Assembly: GCA_030841965.1 (NCBI GenBank)
Contig: JAUUSJ010000125.1
Location: 1-12,528 of the forward strand
Source: Blautia sp.
GTDB taxonomy: Bacteria > Bacillota > Clostridia > Lachnospirales > Lachnospiraceae
Length of the DNA: 12,528 nucleotides
Direction: 5' to 3'
The position numbers and the translations under genes were made by a program. Shown here piece after piece: positions 1-5,922 of this stretch; within the stretch, counting starts at the first letter, position 1, and each line of letters opens with the position of its first letter. The notes beneath the pieces were generated by a model that was given only the letters and a program-made list of their open reading frames with translations, did no database searches and had not been told where the DNA came from.

Positions 1-33
1 TGACAAAAAGAATCCCGTATTTATGCGGGTTCT

Positions 34-62
34 GGCGTTTCGCAAACGCCTATATTATTTTA
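34..62 (+). terminator. Likely terminator hairpin of a gene upstream of the window
   Basis: A perfect 7-bp stem (GGCGTTT at 34-40, AAACGCC at 44-50) with a 3-nt CGC loop is followed by a T-rich stretch (TATATTATTTTATTT). The T-tract is interrupted by A, so termination may be weak. It lies just before the glycerate kinase ribosome binding site, so it probably ends transcription of a gene lying left of position 1. A weaker imperfect hairpin built on CCCG/CGGG precedes it at about 12-31. Confidence 0.5.
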
Positions 63-83
63 TTTACGAAAGGAGATTTATTT

Positions 84-1226
84 ATGAAAACAGTTATCGC
101 TATCGATTCATTAAAAGGAAGCCTATCTTCTATGGAAGCAGGATATGCTATTGCAGAGGGAATTAAGCGTGCGGATAGCAATGCCGAGACTATTGTTCGT
201 CCACTCGCAGATGGAGGGGAAGGTACTGTCGATGCGCTTGTAGAAGGCATGAACGGAACAGCTCAGACAGTGACTGTGTCCGACCCTCTCGGAAGACCAA
301 TTTCAGCAGTGTATGGAATTATTGAGGAATCTATGACTGCAATTATGGAGATGTCAGCTGCGGCGGGAATTACTCTTGTGACAGATGCTGAGAGAAATCC
401 ATTGAATACAACAACCTATGGTGTTGGAGAGATGATTAAGGATGCGATAGAGAAGAATTGTCGTGAGTTTATTATCGGAATCGGAGGAAGTGCCACGAAT
501 GACGGTGGAATCGGAATGCTTCAAGCTCTTGGCTTTGGACTACTTGATAAAGACGGTAATCAGGTTTCATACGGTGCTAAAGGATTAAAAGAGATAGCTT
601 CTATTACCTCTGATAATGTCCTTCCACAGTTAAAAGACTGTATTTTCCATATCGCCTGTGATGTAAATAACCCTCTCTGCGGAGAAAAAGGTGCGAGTGC
701 CGTATATGGTCCTCAAAAGGGTGCCGATGCTGCTATGGTTGCAAATATGGATAAATGGTTAGGTGATTTTGCAACTTTGACAAATGAACAATATAATAAA
801 ACAGTCAGCAAAGAAACTCCTGGCACCGGAGCAGCTGGCGGACTTGGATTTGCATTTTTAGCTTATTTAAATGGTTCCTTAGAGCCAGGTGTAGATTTGA
901 TTCTATCTCAAACAAAGCTAGAAGAATATATCAAAGATGCAGATGTCGTTGTGACAGGCGAAGGGCGTCTCGACTTCCAGACAGCTATGGGAAAAGCCCC
1001 TATCGGAGTTGCAAAACTTGCCAAAAAATATAATAAACCTGTCCTCGCTTTCGCTGGAAGTGTAACAAAAGATGCCGTAGAATGTAATAAAAATGGTATT
1101 GACGCTTTCTTCCCTATCTTAAGAGGAATCTGCACATTGGAAGATGCCATGAAAAAAGAAAACGCAGAGCAGAATATGATTGAAACAGTAGAACAGGCAT
1201 TCCGCCTACTAAAAGTACAATTATAG
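84..1226 (+). CDS. Glycerate kinase, type 2 (GlxK/GarK family)
   Basis: Phosphorylates D-glycerate with ATP. Members of this family normally make 2-phosphoglycerate, feeding glycerate from glucarate/galactarate or glyoxylate breakdown into glycolysis; the protein is cytoplasmic. The 380-residue length is usual for the family. Family signatures visible in order are DSLKGS near residues 8-13, PLADGGEGT at 40-48, the glycine-rich IGIGGSATNDGG at 131-142, CDVNNPLCG at 192-200, GTGAAGGLGF at 247-256 and TGEGRLDFQT at 291-300. The start is supported by AGGAG 8 nt upstream of the ATG. There are no co-transcribed sugar-acid genes in view, so the source of glycerate is unknown. The next rightward gene is 551 bp away with its own promoter, so this gene appears monocistronic at its 3' side. 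The family call is very secure; the exact product isomer (2- or 3-phosphoglycerate) is inferred from family. Confidence 0.95.
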   Translation: MKTVIAIDSLKGSLSSMEAGYAIAEGIKRADSNAETIVRPLADGGEGTVDALVEGMNGTAQTVTVSDPLGRPISAVYGIIEESMTAIMEMSAAAGITLVTDAERNPLNTTTYGVGEMIKDAIEKNCREFIIGIGGSATNDGGIGMLQALGFGLLDKDGNQVSYGAKGLKEIASITSDNVLPQLKDCIFHIACDVNNPLCGEKGASAVYGPQKGADAAMVANMDKWLGDFATLTNEQYNKTVSKETPGTGAAGGLGFAFLAYLNGSLEPGVDLILSQTKLEEYIKDADVVVTGEGRLDFQTAMGKAPIGVAKLAKKYNKPVLAFAGSVTKDAVECNKNGIDAFFPILRGICTLEDAMKKENAEQNMIETVEQAFRLLKVQL

Positions 1227-1371
1227 ATTATTCGTCTATATATTTAATCATTAATAAACTTAACGACTTATACTAAATTTATAAATTAAAGGACTGTCGA
1301 AAATAGATTTTTCAAATAAGATATAAAAGTGAAAAAACTTATACTGTAACCTAAGATTTCTCCAGTACACA
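1227..1371. other. AT-rich spacer before foldback element copy 1
   Basis: No gene is seen. An AT-rich 6-bp hairpin (TATAGA/TCTATA) overlaps the glycerate kinase stop region but has no proper T-tract. GTCGAAAA at 1296-1303 lies 76 nt before the element. The same octamer lies 76 nt before copy 2 (2454-2461) but is absent before copy 3. A small AAGT/ACTT hairpin lies near 1328-1341. Confidence 0.4.
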
Positions 1372-1567
1372 GCCGAAAAAGCAAGGAGAGATATGCACCG
1401 AAAACGATAGAGAGTGAAGCGATTTTTCGATATACTTAGCTTTACCGCTGGAGCACTGCCCCCGCGCCGTAGGCGTGAGTTTGCGGGATACGGCAAAAAT
1501 CAGCGTATGTCGAAAAATCGTGAAACCGAACGTGTTTGCGGTGCATATCTCTCCTTGCTCTTTCGGC
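1372..1567 (+). repeat. 196-nt foldback element, copy 1 (possible structured RNA)
   Basis: Left arm 1372-1400 and right arm 1539-1567 are complementary over 29 bp with one mismatch (innermost right-arm bases CGGTGCATATC). The 138-nt core between them is closely matched by the cores of copies at 2530-2725 and 10589-10784 (inverted). Inside, helix 1421-1435/1505-1519 (GATTTTTCGATATAC with GTATGTCGAAAAATC) is 15 bp with one wobble. It encloses a TTTACCG/CGGCAAA helix (one mismatch here only) and an apical CGCGCC-GTA-GGCGTG hairpin. The left boundary is marked by a partly conserved flank ending TACACA just before the GC that opens the arm. It lies 146 bp after glycerate kinase in the same orientation. 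Short open frames crossing it are not conserved between copies, so it is unlikely to be coding. Strand is chosen by position after genes and is not proven. Confidence 0.9.
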
Positions 1568-1606
1568 ATCTCCCTTTACTCTCTTTGCTTCTGTCCTCAC
1601 TACAGC
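1554..1606 (+). repeat. Pyrimidine-rich degenerate tail after copy 1
   Basis: The end of the right arm (CTCTTTCGGC) is followed by loosely repeated CTCTTT-containing units (CTCTTTCGGCATCTCC, then CTCTTTGCTTCTGTCC) that resemble the longer tail behind copy 2. Only about two units are visible here, so this call rests mainly on comparison with copy 2. Confidence 0.45.
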
Positions 1607-1655
1607 AATTATCCAACAAACAAAAATTTTACACCATCTCATTCATCAAATTCTA

Positions 1656-1684
1656 TTGAAATTAAAATCCAATTCTCATATAAT
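1656..1684 (+). promoter_or_regulatory. Sigma-A promoter of the cysteine hydrolase gene
   Basis: TTGAAA at 1656-1661 and a consensus TATAAT at 1679-1684 are separated by exactly 17 bp. Transcription would start near 1691, giving a purine-rich leader of about 87 nt. The ribosome binding site is a modest AAAGGA 11 nt from the ATG at 1778. Confidence 0.75.
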
Positions 1685-1777
1685 AAAAATTAAACACAAA
1701 GGATACGAAAATCAAAAAAATCCAAAAGATAAGAAGAGAAAAATTATAAAAATCCAAGAGAAAGGACAGAAAATATT

Positions 1778-2293
1778 ATGAAAAAAACACTCATCGTCAT
1801 AGATATGCAAAACGATTTTATCACCGGCTCCCTCGGCACCCCCGAAGCCATAGCTATCGTTCCAAAAGTAAAAGAAAAAATCGCCGCATACAAATCGGCA
1901 GACCACGAAATCATCTACACGAGAGATACCCACACCGAGGACTACCTAAACACCCCAGAGGGCAAAAAACTCCCTGTAGAACACTGCATCAAAGACAGCA
2001 CTGGCTGGCAGATAGCAGACGACCTCTATATCGAAGGTTCTCTATGCATCGACAAACCAAACTTTGGCTGGCCATACTGGAATACCCTAAACTTAGAAGA
2101 CGTGGAAGAAATCGAGCTAGTTGGTCTATGCACCGACATTTGCGTCGTATCCAACGCCCTAATTCTCAAAGCCACCTTCCCAAACGCAGAAATATCCGTG
2201 GACGCCTCCTGCTGCGCCGGAGTAACTCCCCAAACCCATAAGGCCGCCCTGGAAACAATGAAAATGTGCCAGATAATCATCACAAATGAGTAA
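1778..2293 (+). CDS. Nicotinamidase/isochorismatase-like cysteine hydrolase
   Basis: A cytoplasmic hydrolase of the isochorismatase superfamily that attacks amide or ester-type bonds through a Cys-Lys-Asp triad. Visible triad: D9 in IDMQNDF, K93 in IDKPNF, and C122 in GLCTDICVVSNAL. D50 and H52 (RDTH) plus H69 (VEHC) match metal-ligand positions of nicotinamidases, though the middle histidine of the usual set is replaced by acidic residues (TEDY). Nicotinamide deamidation for NAD salvage is therefore plausible but not proven; other amidases in the family look similar. The 171-residue length is normal. It has its own promoter and no operon partner. It is oddly rich in C-ending codons (ATC, GTC, CTC, GCC, ACC) compared with the glycerate kinase gene upstream. 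It sits between two copies of the foldback element. Confidence 0.85.
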   Translation: MKKTLIVIDMQNDFITGSLGTPEAIAIVPKVKEKIAAYKSADHEIIYTRDTHTEDYLNTPEGKKLPVEHCIKDSTGWQIADDLYIEGSLCIDKPNFGWPYWNTLNLEDVEEIELVGLCTDICVVSNALILKATFPNAEISVDASCCAGVTPQTHKAALETMKMCQIIITNE

Positions 2294-2529
2294 AATTTCT
2301 TGAATCACCATGACCAACGATATTGCTCTCGTTTCCGACATCTCCCTATATACTATCACACGGTAAACCCGAGAGAAAAAATCATAACACCTATAACAAG
2401 AAATCTCCCCTCTTCGTTCCTTATCATAGCATAAAATTTTTATAAGCAAAAAAGTCGAAAAACCACCTTTAAATTGCGGAATAATTCTTCCCACAAAAAA
2501 AGAATTTTAAATCGTTTCGCCAATACACA
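2294..2529. other. Spacer before foldback element copy 2
   Basis: No gene is supported. There is a loose CTCTCG/CGAGAG inverted repeat around 2315-2377 and an AATTCTT/AAGAATT hairpin just left of the element. The conserved left flank GTTTCGCCAATACACA ends at 2529. It matches the flank of copy 3 exactly and that of copy 1 partly. Confidence 0.4.
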
Positions 2530-2725
2530 GCAAAGAGAGCAAGCAGATATGTCCTCTGAAAACGATAGAGAGTGGAGCGGTTTTTCGATATACTTAGCTT
2601 TGCCGCTGGAGCACTGTCTGAGCAGCGTAGCTGCGAGTTTGCGGGAGGCGGCAAAAATCAGCGTATGTCGAAAAACCGTGGGAACGAACGTGTTTTCAGA
2701 GGACATATCTGCTTGCTCTCTTTGC
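2530..2725 (+). repeat. 196-nt foldback element, copy 2 (possible structured RNA)
   Basis: The arms are 2530-2558 and 2697-2725. Complementarity runs without mismatch over 34 bp when the first core bases (AAAAC at 2559-2563, pairing with GTTTT at 2692-2696) are included. The arm sequence (outer bases GCAAAGAGAGCAAGCAG) differs from copies 1 and 3, yet both strands changed together. In the inner helix (2579-2593/2663-2677) the second pair is G-C where copies 1 and 3 have A-T, a clean compensatory change. The apical hairpin is GCAGC-GTA-GCTGC, replacing CGCGCC/GGCGTG of copy 1. Core loops such as CGATAGAGAGTGGAGCG and GGGAACGAACGTG are shared with copy 3. It lies between the convergent hydrolase and GH32 genes. 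Confidence 0.92.
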
Positions 2726-2845
2726 GTCTACCTCCACCCCTTTACGTCTGTCCCCATCTCCCCTTTGCGCCTACCTCCATCTCTTTATATCTATCCCCAC
2801 TTTCCTACCTTCATTCCCATCTCTTTATGTTTATCTCCCTCTCTC
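2718..2845 (+). repeat. Degenerate ~20-nt tandem repeats after copy 2
   Basis: About six pyrimidine-rich units follow the element, e.g. CTCTTTGCGTCTACCTCCAC, CCCTTTACGTCTGTCC, CCCTTTGCGCCTACCTCCAT, CTCTTTATATCTATCC and CTCTTTATGTTTATCTCC. TTT anchors occur near 2721, 2741, 2764, 2784, 2801 and 2824 (17-23 nt spacing). The first unit overlaps the end of the element's right arm. The array ends at the stop codon of the leftward GH32 gene. Confidence 0.7.
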
Positions 2846-4329
2846 TACTCCACCACAATATCATACTTCTCAACATCCATCCATGCCTCTCCCTTCGCCT
2901 CAAAGGAAATCCCATCTGCCTCCAAAGGCGTGTAAAAGCAAGCCGACATCACCTGTTCTCCGTCATTAATAAAAACTTCCGCCGAGAACCTATCCAAAAT
3001 AACTCGAAACTTAATCTTTCCATCCTGGTCACGAACTGGCGCCTTCCTCGTATGTACGACATTAATACAATACCCTGAATTTTCCCGATTAAACTCCACT
3101 AAATTCTGACCTGGATAATAAATAATCGATGAACTATACTCCTCATTCTCTGCGATATTAATTCGAAACTCCTCATACAAATCACCAATCAGCGAAGGAC
3201 GAAGCTTAACTGTCATATCGACCACTCTTCCCGACACATCTGGAATCACAGTCTTATCCACTACCTTCAAGCCCTCACAAATCACTCCATTCACACGGTA
3301 ATTCTCAAGCTCACGAACTGGCTTTTGAATCAGCATTCCATCTTTTTCACTCAGTTCACGAGGAAATGTAAGCTGACCCATCCATTGATACTGATGTGGA
3401 TGGAAACGAGTCGTCTCCCACGCCTGCATCCAGCCAATCATAACCCTTCTGCCATCCTCGGTCTCCAATGTCTGTGGCGCATAAAAATCCAATCCAAAAT
3501 CAACAGGAAGTACCTTCTCCCTCGTAAATGTATGACTCTCCTTATCATAACTTCCCACAAGGCAAATCACATCATTTCCATTGTGAAACTCCAAACCCTT
3601 CGCACGCATCTCCTGTGGAGAAGTGAGAATAAATGTCTTTTCATTTAGCTGAAAGAAATCTGGACACTCCCACATCTTTCCATACTCATTCTTGCAAGAA
3701 TCCAGCGTTGTCACATACTCCCAGTGCAGGACATCCTTACTCTCAAATAATAAGATAGCTCCGCTATCGTCCGCCGTACGATTACCGACAACTGCGTAAT
3801 AGCATTCATCCTCTTTATCATACCAAATCTTAGGGTCCCTGAAATCACGAGGGCTATTCCCCTCTGGAAGATTCTGGTCAGTTAAAATGGGATTTGCCTC
3901 GTATTTTTCATAGTCGATTCCATCTCCAAAGGCAAGACATTGTGTCTGTCTACAACTTGGCGTATTGTCAATTCCTTTTACTCCTGTATACATAAGAAGC
4001 TGGCGACCGTCTGGAAGCTCTAATGCACTTCCAGAAAAACATCCTGTCACATCATAGCTCTCATCTGGACCTATCGCCACTGGAAGTCTCTCCCATTTAA
4101 TGAAATCCTTACTCTTTACATGTCCCCAATGCATTGGTCCCCAGTTTACATCGTATGGATAATACTGATAAAATAAATGATATTCTCCCTTATAAGTAGA
4201 AAATCCATTTGGGTCATTTAACCATCCTACCCATGGGGTAATATGAAAGACCGGTCGTTCCATTGGTTTAATCTGCTCACTATGTATTTTTTCGTATTTT
4301 CTCGCATCTAATAACAATTGACTATTCAT
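2845..4329 (-). CDS. GH32 beta-fructosidase (sucrose/fructo-oligosaccharide hydrolase)
   Basis: Cleaves the fructosyl bond of sucrose, sucrose-phosphate or short fructans. The three GH32 catalytic signatures are present: WLNDPNG at 36-42 (nucleophile D39), FRDP at 163-166 (transition-state D165) and ECPD at 221-224 (acid/base E221). An N-terminal five-bladed propeller (about residues 25-330) is followed by the family's C-terminal beta-sandwich (about 350-494). The 494-residue length is typical of bacterial sucrose-6-phosphate hydrolases. There is no signal peptide, so it acts on imported sugar. Because the neighbours are an ABC importer and not a phosphotransferase system, unphosphorylated sucrose or fructo-oligosaccharide is the more likely substrate (inference). 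A GGTGAGG ribosome binding site precedes the start. A LacI-type operator lies 118 bp upstream of the start codon. Confidence 0.93.
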   Translation of the reverse strand: MNSQLLLDARKYEKIHSEQIKPMERPVFHITPWVGWLNDPNGFSTYKGEYHLFYQYYPYDVNWGPMHWGHVKSKDFIKWERLPVAIGPDESYDVTGCFSGSALELPDGRQLLMYTGVKGIDNTPSCRQTQCLAFGDGIDYEKYEANPILTDQNLPEGNSPRDFRDPKIWYDKEDECYYAVVGNRTADDSGAILLFESKDVLHWEYVTTLDSCKNEYGKMWECPDFFQLNEKTFILTSPQEMRAKGLEFHNGNDVICLVGSYDKESHTFTREKVLPVDFGLDFYAPQTLETEDGRRVMIGWMQAWETTRFHPHQYQWMGQLTFPRELSEKDGMLIQKPVRELENYRVNGVICEGLKVVDKTVIPDVSGRVVDMTVKLRPSLIGDLYEEFRINIAENEEYSSSIIYYPGQNLVEFNRENSGYCINVVHTRKAPVRDQDGKIKFRVILDRFSAEVFINDGEQVMSACFYTPLEADGISFEAKGEAWMDVEKYDIVVE

Positions 4330-4367
4330 AACCTTACCTCACCTTTCTTTTTATGACCATGTGGTAT

Positions 4368-4432
4368 CTGGCTGATATATAACATAAGACTGGTTGAAAG
4401 ATAAAATGGGAATTATGCTCTATATCAACCAG
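4368..4432 (-). promoter_or_regulatory. Inverted repeats in the GH32 leader
   Basis: Read on the minus strand, CTGGTTGATATA (4432-4421) can pair over 12 bp (one G-U) with TATATCAGCCAG (4379-4368). Its first 8 nt can instead pair perfectly with TCAACCAG (4397-4390). The two pairings exclude each other. They matter in RNA only if transcription starts upstream of 4432; otherwise they may be DNA sites. Confidence 0.45.
4401..4428 (-). promoter_or_regulatory. Candidate promoter of the GH32 gene
   Basis: On the minus strand TTGATA (4428-4423) is followed after 16 bp by TTTTAT (4406-4401, four of six consensus bases). A start near 4394 would give a leader of about 65 nt. An alternative -10, CATAAT at 4417-4412, lacks a good -35. 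Both place the LacI-type operator upstream of the promoter, so this call is tentative. Confidence 0.35.
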
Positions 4433-4446
4433 ACACTACACTGGGA

Positions 4447-4460
4447 TGGAATCGTTTCCA
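4447..4460. promoter_or_regulatory. LacI-family/CcpA-like operator of GH32
   Basis: TGGAATCGTTTCCA is a near-perfect 14-bp palindrome with a central CG, almost the same as the two sites before the ABC importer. LacI-family proteins bind such sites. The flanking A/T also lets it fit the low-stringency catabolite-response (CcpA) pattern. Confidence 0.8.
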
Positions 4461-4468
4461 TATAGTTT

Positions 4469-4525
4469 AAAAAAGGGTACTTCGCATATTTTATGATAAA
4501 TGTCTCAGTATATATGCGAAGTACC
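4469..4525 (-). terminator. Rho-independent terminator of the lacI-type gene
   Basis: A perfect 14-bp stem (4512-4525 with 4476-4489; minus-strand GGTACTTCGCATAT and its complement) encloses a 22-nt loop. On the minus strand it is followed by C and six T (4474-4469). It begins 13 bp after the regulator's stop codon and separates that transcript from the GH32 operator. Confidence 0.88.
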
Positions 4526-4538
4526 GCTTTTCCTTCTC

Positions 4539-5537
4539 TTACTCTCTTATTGTAGTATCGCCAACGCGAAGCGTGACCGGCAATTCATCTCTTTTTTCCT
4601 TGACCGTTTTTCCATTAATCATATCCACGATTAATCTCGCTGTCTCATCTGCAAGGTCACTAATCGGCTGCACAATCGTCGTAATCCTTGGATACATAAG
4701 AGCCGCTACATTGGTTCCATCATATCCAACAATCCGAAACTCCTCTGGAACTTTCTTTCCTCTGGAAAGTGCTACCTGTAAAACCGCCATTGCAATAATA
4801 TCTGCCGCAAACACTCCATCAATATCTGGATACTTGTCTAGCATTTCTCCCGCTGTCTTCAAATAATACTTATAATCCGAGACATGCCACTTGATTGAGA
4901 CGGAATGACATATAATTCCATTCTCTCGCATCATCGCATCAAAAACTGTATGTCGCAAGCTAGAAGGAGTCGATACTTTATCCTCTCCCTTAAGCGTTCC
5001 AAACTGAAGAACATTCTTACAACCTGAGCGAATCAACTCTTCTGCCGCCATCTTTCCGCCCTCTCTATGATTCGCCATCACGCACGGTATCTTCTCTCCT
5101 AGATTTCTGTCCATCGCCACAATCGGACGGTCAATATTCTCATACTGTGAAATGTCCAAAGAGGTATGGGCTCCAAAGATAATCCCATCCACCCTCTGCT
5201 GCCTTAACATTTCTATATATTTTGACTCATAGTTTTTCTCGTAAAATGTATTGCAAAGCATCATCTGGTATCCCCTCTTGCCAAGTGCAACCTCAGCTGC
5301 ATTCACAAACTCAGCGAAGAAAGGATGTGATACCTCCGGCACAATTACTGCCACAATTTTGCTTTTCCGAAAGAATAGATTTCTCGCCATCTCATTTGGA
5401 ATATAATCTAGGGCTTCAATGGATGCCTCAACCTTCTTCCTTGTCTCATCCTTTACATAACCCTTTCCACTCAATACGCGAGATACCGTTCCCACTCCAA
5501 CGTTTGCGTGTCTCGCAACATCTTGTATATTCGCCAT
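4539..5537 (-). CDS. LacI-family transcriptional regulator
   Basis: A sugar-responsive DNA-binding repressor. The N-terminal helix-turn-helix is seen in IQDVARHANVGVGTVSRVLS (residues 3-22). The hinge segment around YIPNEMARNL follows, and then a periplasmic-binding-protein-like effector domain to residue 332, the usual family length. I place the start at 5537, where GGAG lies 8 nt upstream and the HTH begins at residue 3 as in relatives. An in-frame ATG at 5660 would add 41 non-conserved residues and has a poorly spaced Shine-Dalgarno. It lies between the GH32 gene and the importer, and all three TGGAA-N-CG-N-TTCCA sites of the window lie in front of those genes. It is therefore the probable local repressor, induced by sucrose, fructose or an oligosaccharide (inference). 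It has its own promoter and terminator; no matching operator was seen at its own promoter. Confidence 0.93.
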   Translation of the reverse strand: MANIQDVARHANVGVGTVSRVLSGKGYVKDETRKKVEASIEALDYIPNEMARNLFFRKSKIVAVIVPEVSHPFFAEFVNAAEVALGKRGYQMMLCNTFYEKNYESKYIEMLRQQRVDGIIFGAHTSLDISQYENIDRPIVAMDRNLGEKIPCVMANHREGGKMAAEELIRSGCKNVLQFGTLKGEDKVSTPSSLRHTVFDAMMRENGIICHSVSIKWHVSDYKYYLKTAGEMLDKYPDIDGVFAADIIAMAVLQVALSRGKKVPEEFRIVGYDGTNVAALMYPRITTIVQPISDLADETARLIVDMINGKTVKEKRDELPVTLRVGDTTIRE

Positions 5538-5733
5538 ACTCCCTGCTCCATTCTTTTCCTTAATCTTATCTGATACTCCAACAGTTGAATCCTGCCTTAT
5601 TCTTATATACCTTTCCCTCCAAATATACGAAAAAGCATATAAAAGCCCATGTTTTTCCATAAGACTCCCACTACCAATTATTCCAGTGAACGAATAAATG
5701 ATAGCATAAGGCTCGTATCAAAACCTATTTAAA

Positions 5734-5762
5734 ATTATACTCTATTTTGTATAAAAAATCAA
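5734..5762 (-). promoter_or_regulatory. Sigma-A promoter of the lacI-type gene
   Basis: On the minus strand TTGATT (5762-5757) and a consensus TATAAT (5739-5734) are 17 bp apart. Transcription from about 5727 gives an unusually long leader of about 190 nt before the chosen start at 5537. Confidence 0.72.
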
Positions 5763-5866
5763 TACAAGACAAAAATATCTATACTACTCATCCCCACGAA
5801 GAGGAGTGAATTTTTCGTATCCTTTTGTCATGTGAGTATCCTCTCTCACGATACGATTTTGCCACT

Positions 5867-5900
5867 ATGAGAGCCTATATCATCTCTCATAGGCTCTCAT
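5867..5900 (-). terminator. Hairpin after the ABC importer operon
   Basis: ATGAGAGCCTAT (5867-5878) and ATAGGCTCTCAT (5889-5900) form a perfect 12-bp stem with a 10-nt loop, starting 22 bp after the last permease gene. No clear T-tract follows on the minus strand, so it may protect the mRNA end or terminate weakly. A second nested hairpin (TCGTATC/GATACGA outer, GTGAG/CTCAC inner) lies at 5815-5856. Confidence 0.55.
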
Positions 5901-5922
5901 GAATTTCACATATTAGGTTTTC

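Larger units (their letters stand above)
5538..5922. other. Spacer between the importer operon and the regulator gene
   Basis: It holds the regulator's long leader (5538-5727), its promoter, and two hairpins near the 3' end of the importer operon. No additional gene or LacI-type operator was found. Confidence 0.5.

Noticed and set aside
1222..1245. TATAGA/TCTATA hairpin considered as the glycerate kinase terminator
   Set aside because: The stem is only six A/T-rich base pairs, overlaps the stop region, and lacks a U-tract.
1372..1567. Foldback element considered as a retron ncRNA or a group II intron fragment
   Set aside because: No reverse transcriptase is present, the three copies are short and nearly equal, and I see no domain V/VI-like hairpin or msr/msd arrangement.
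1414..1659. Open frames of 60-80 codons crossing foldback copy 1, with counterparts in copies 2 and 3
   Set aside because: The frames start and stop at different points in each copy, the arm-encoded residues differ completely, and the compensatory base changes fit pairing rather than protein conservation.
2718..2845. Tandem units considered as a CRISPR array
   Set aside because: Units are degenerate, about 20 nt with no unique spacers, and no cas genes are present.
4539..5660. Longer LacI-family protein starting at 5660
   Set aside because: The extra 41 residues precede the normal N-terminal helix-turn-helix and the upstream ATG has a poorly spaced Shine-Dalgarno; 5537 has a well-placed GGAG.
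5815..5856. Nested hairpin followed by TTTT on the plus strand, considered as a rightward terminator
   Set aside because: No rightward gene precedes it, the T-tract is only four long, and the stem has a 10-nt bulge.
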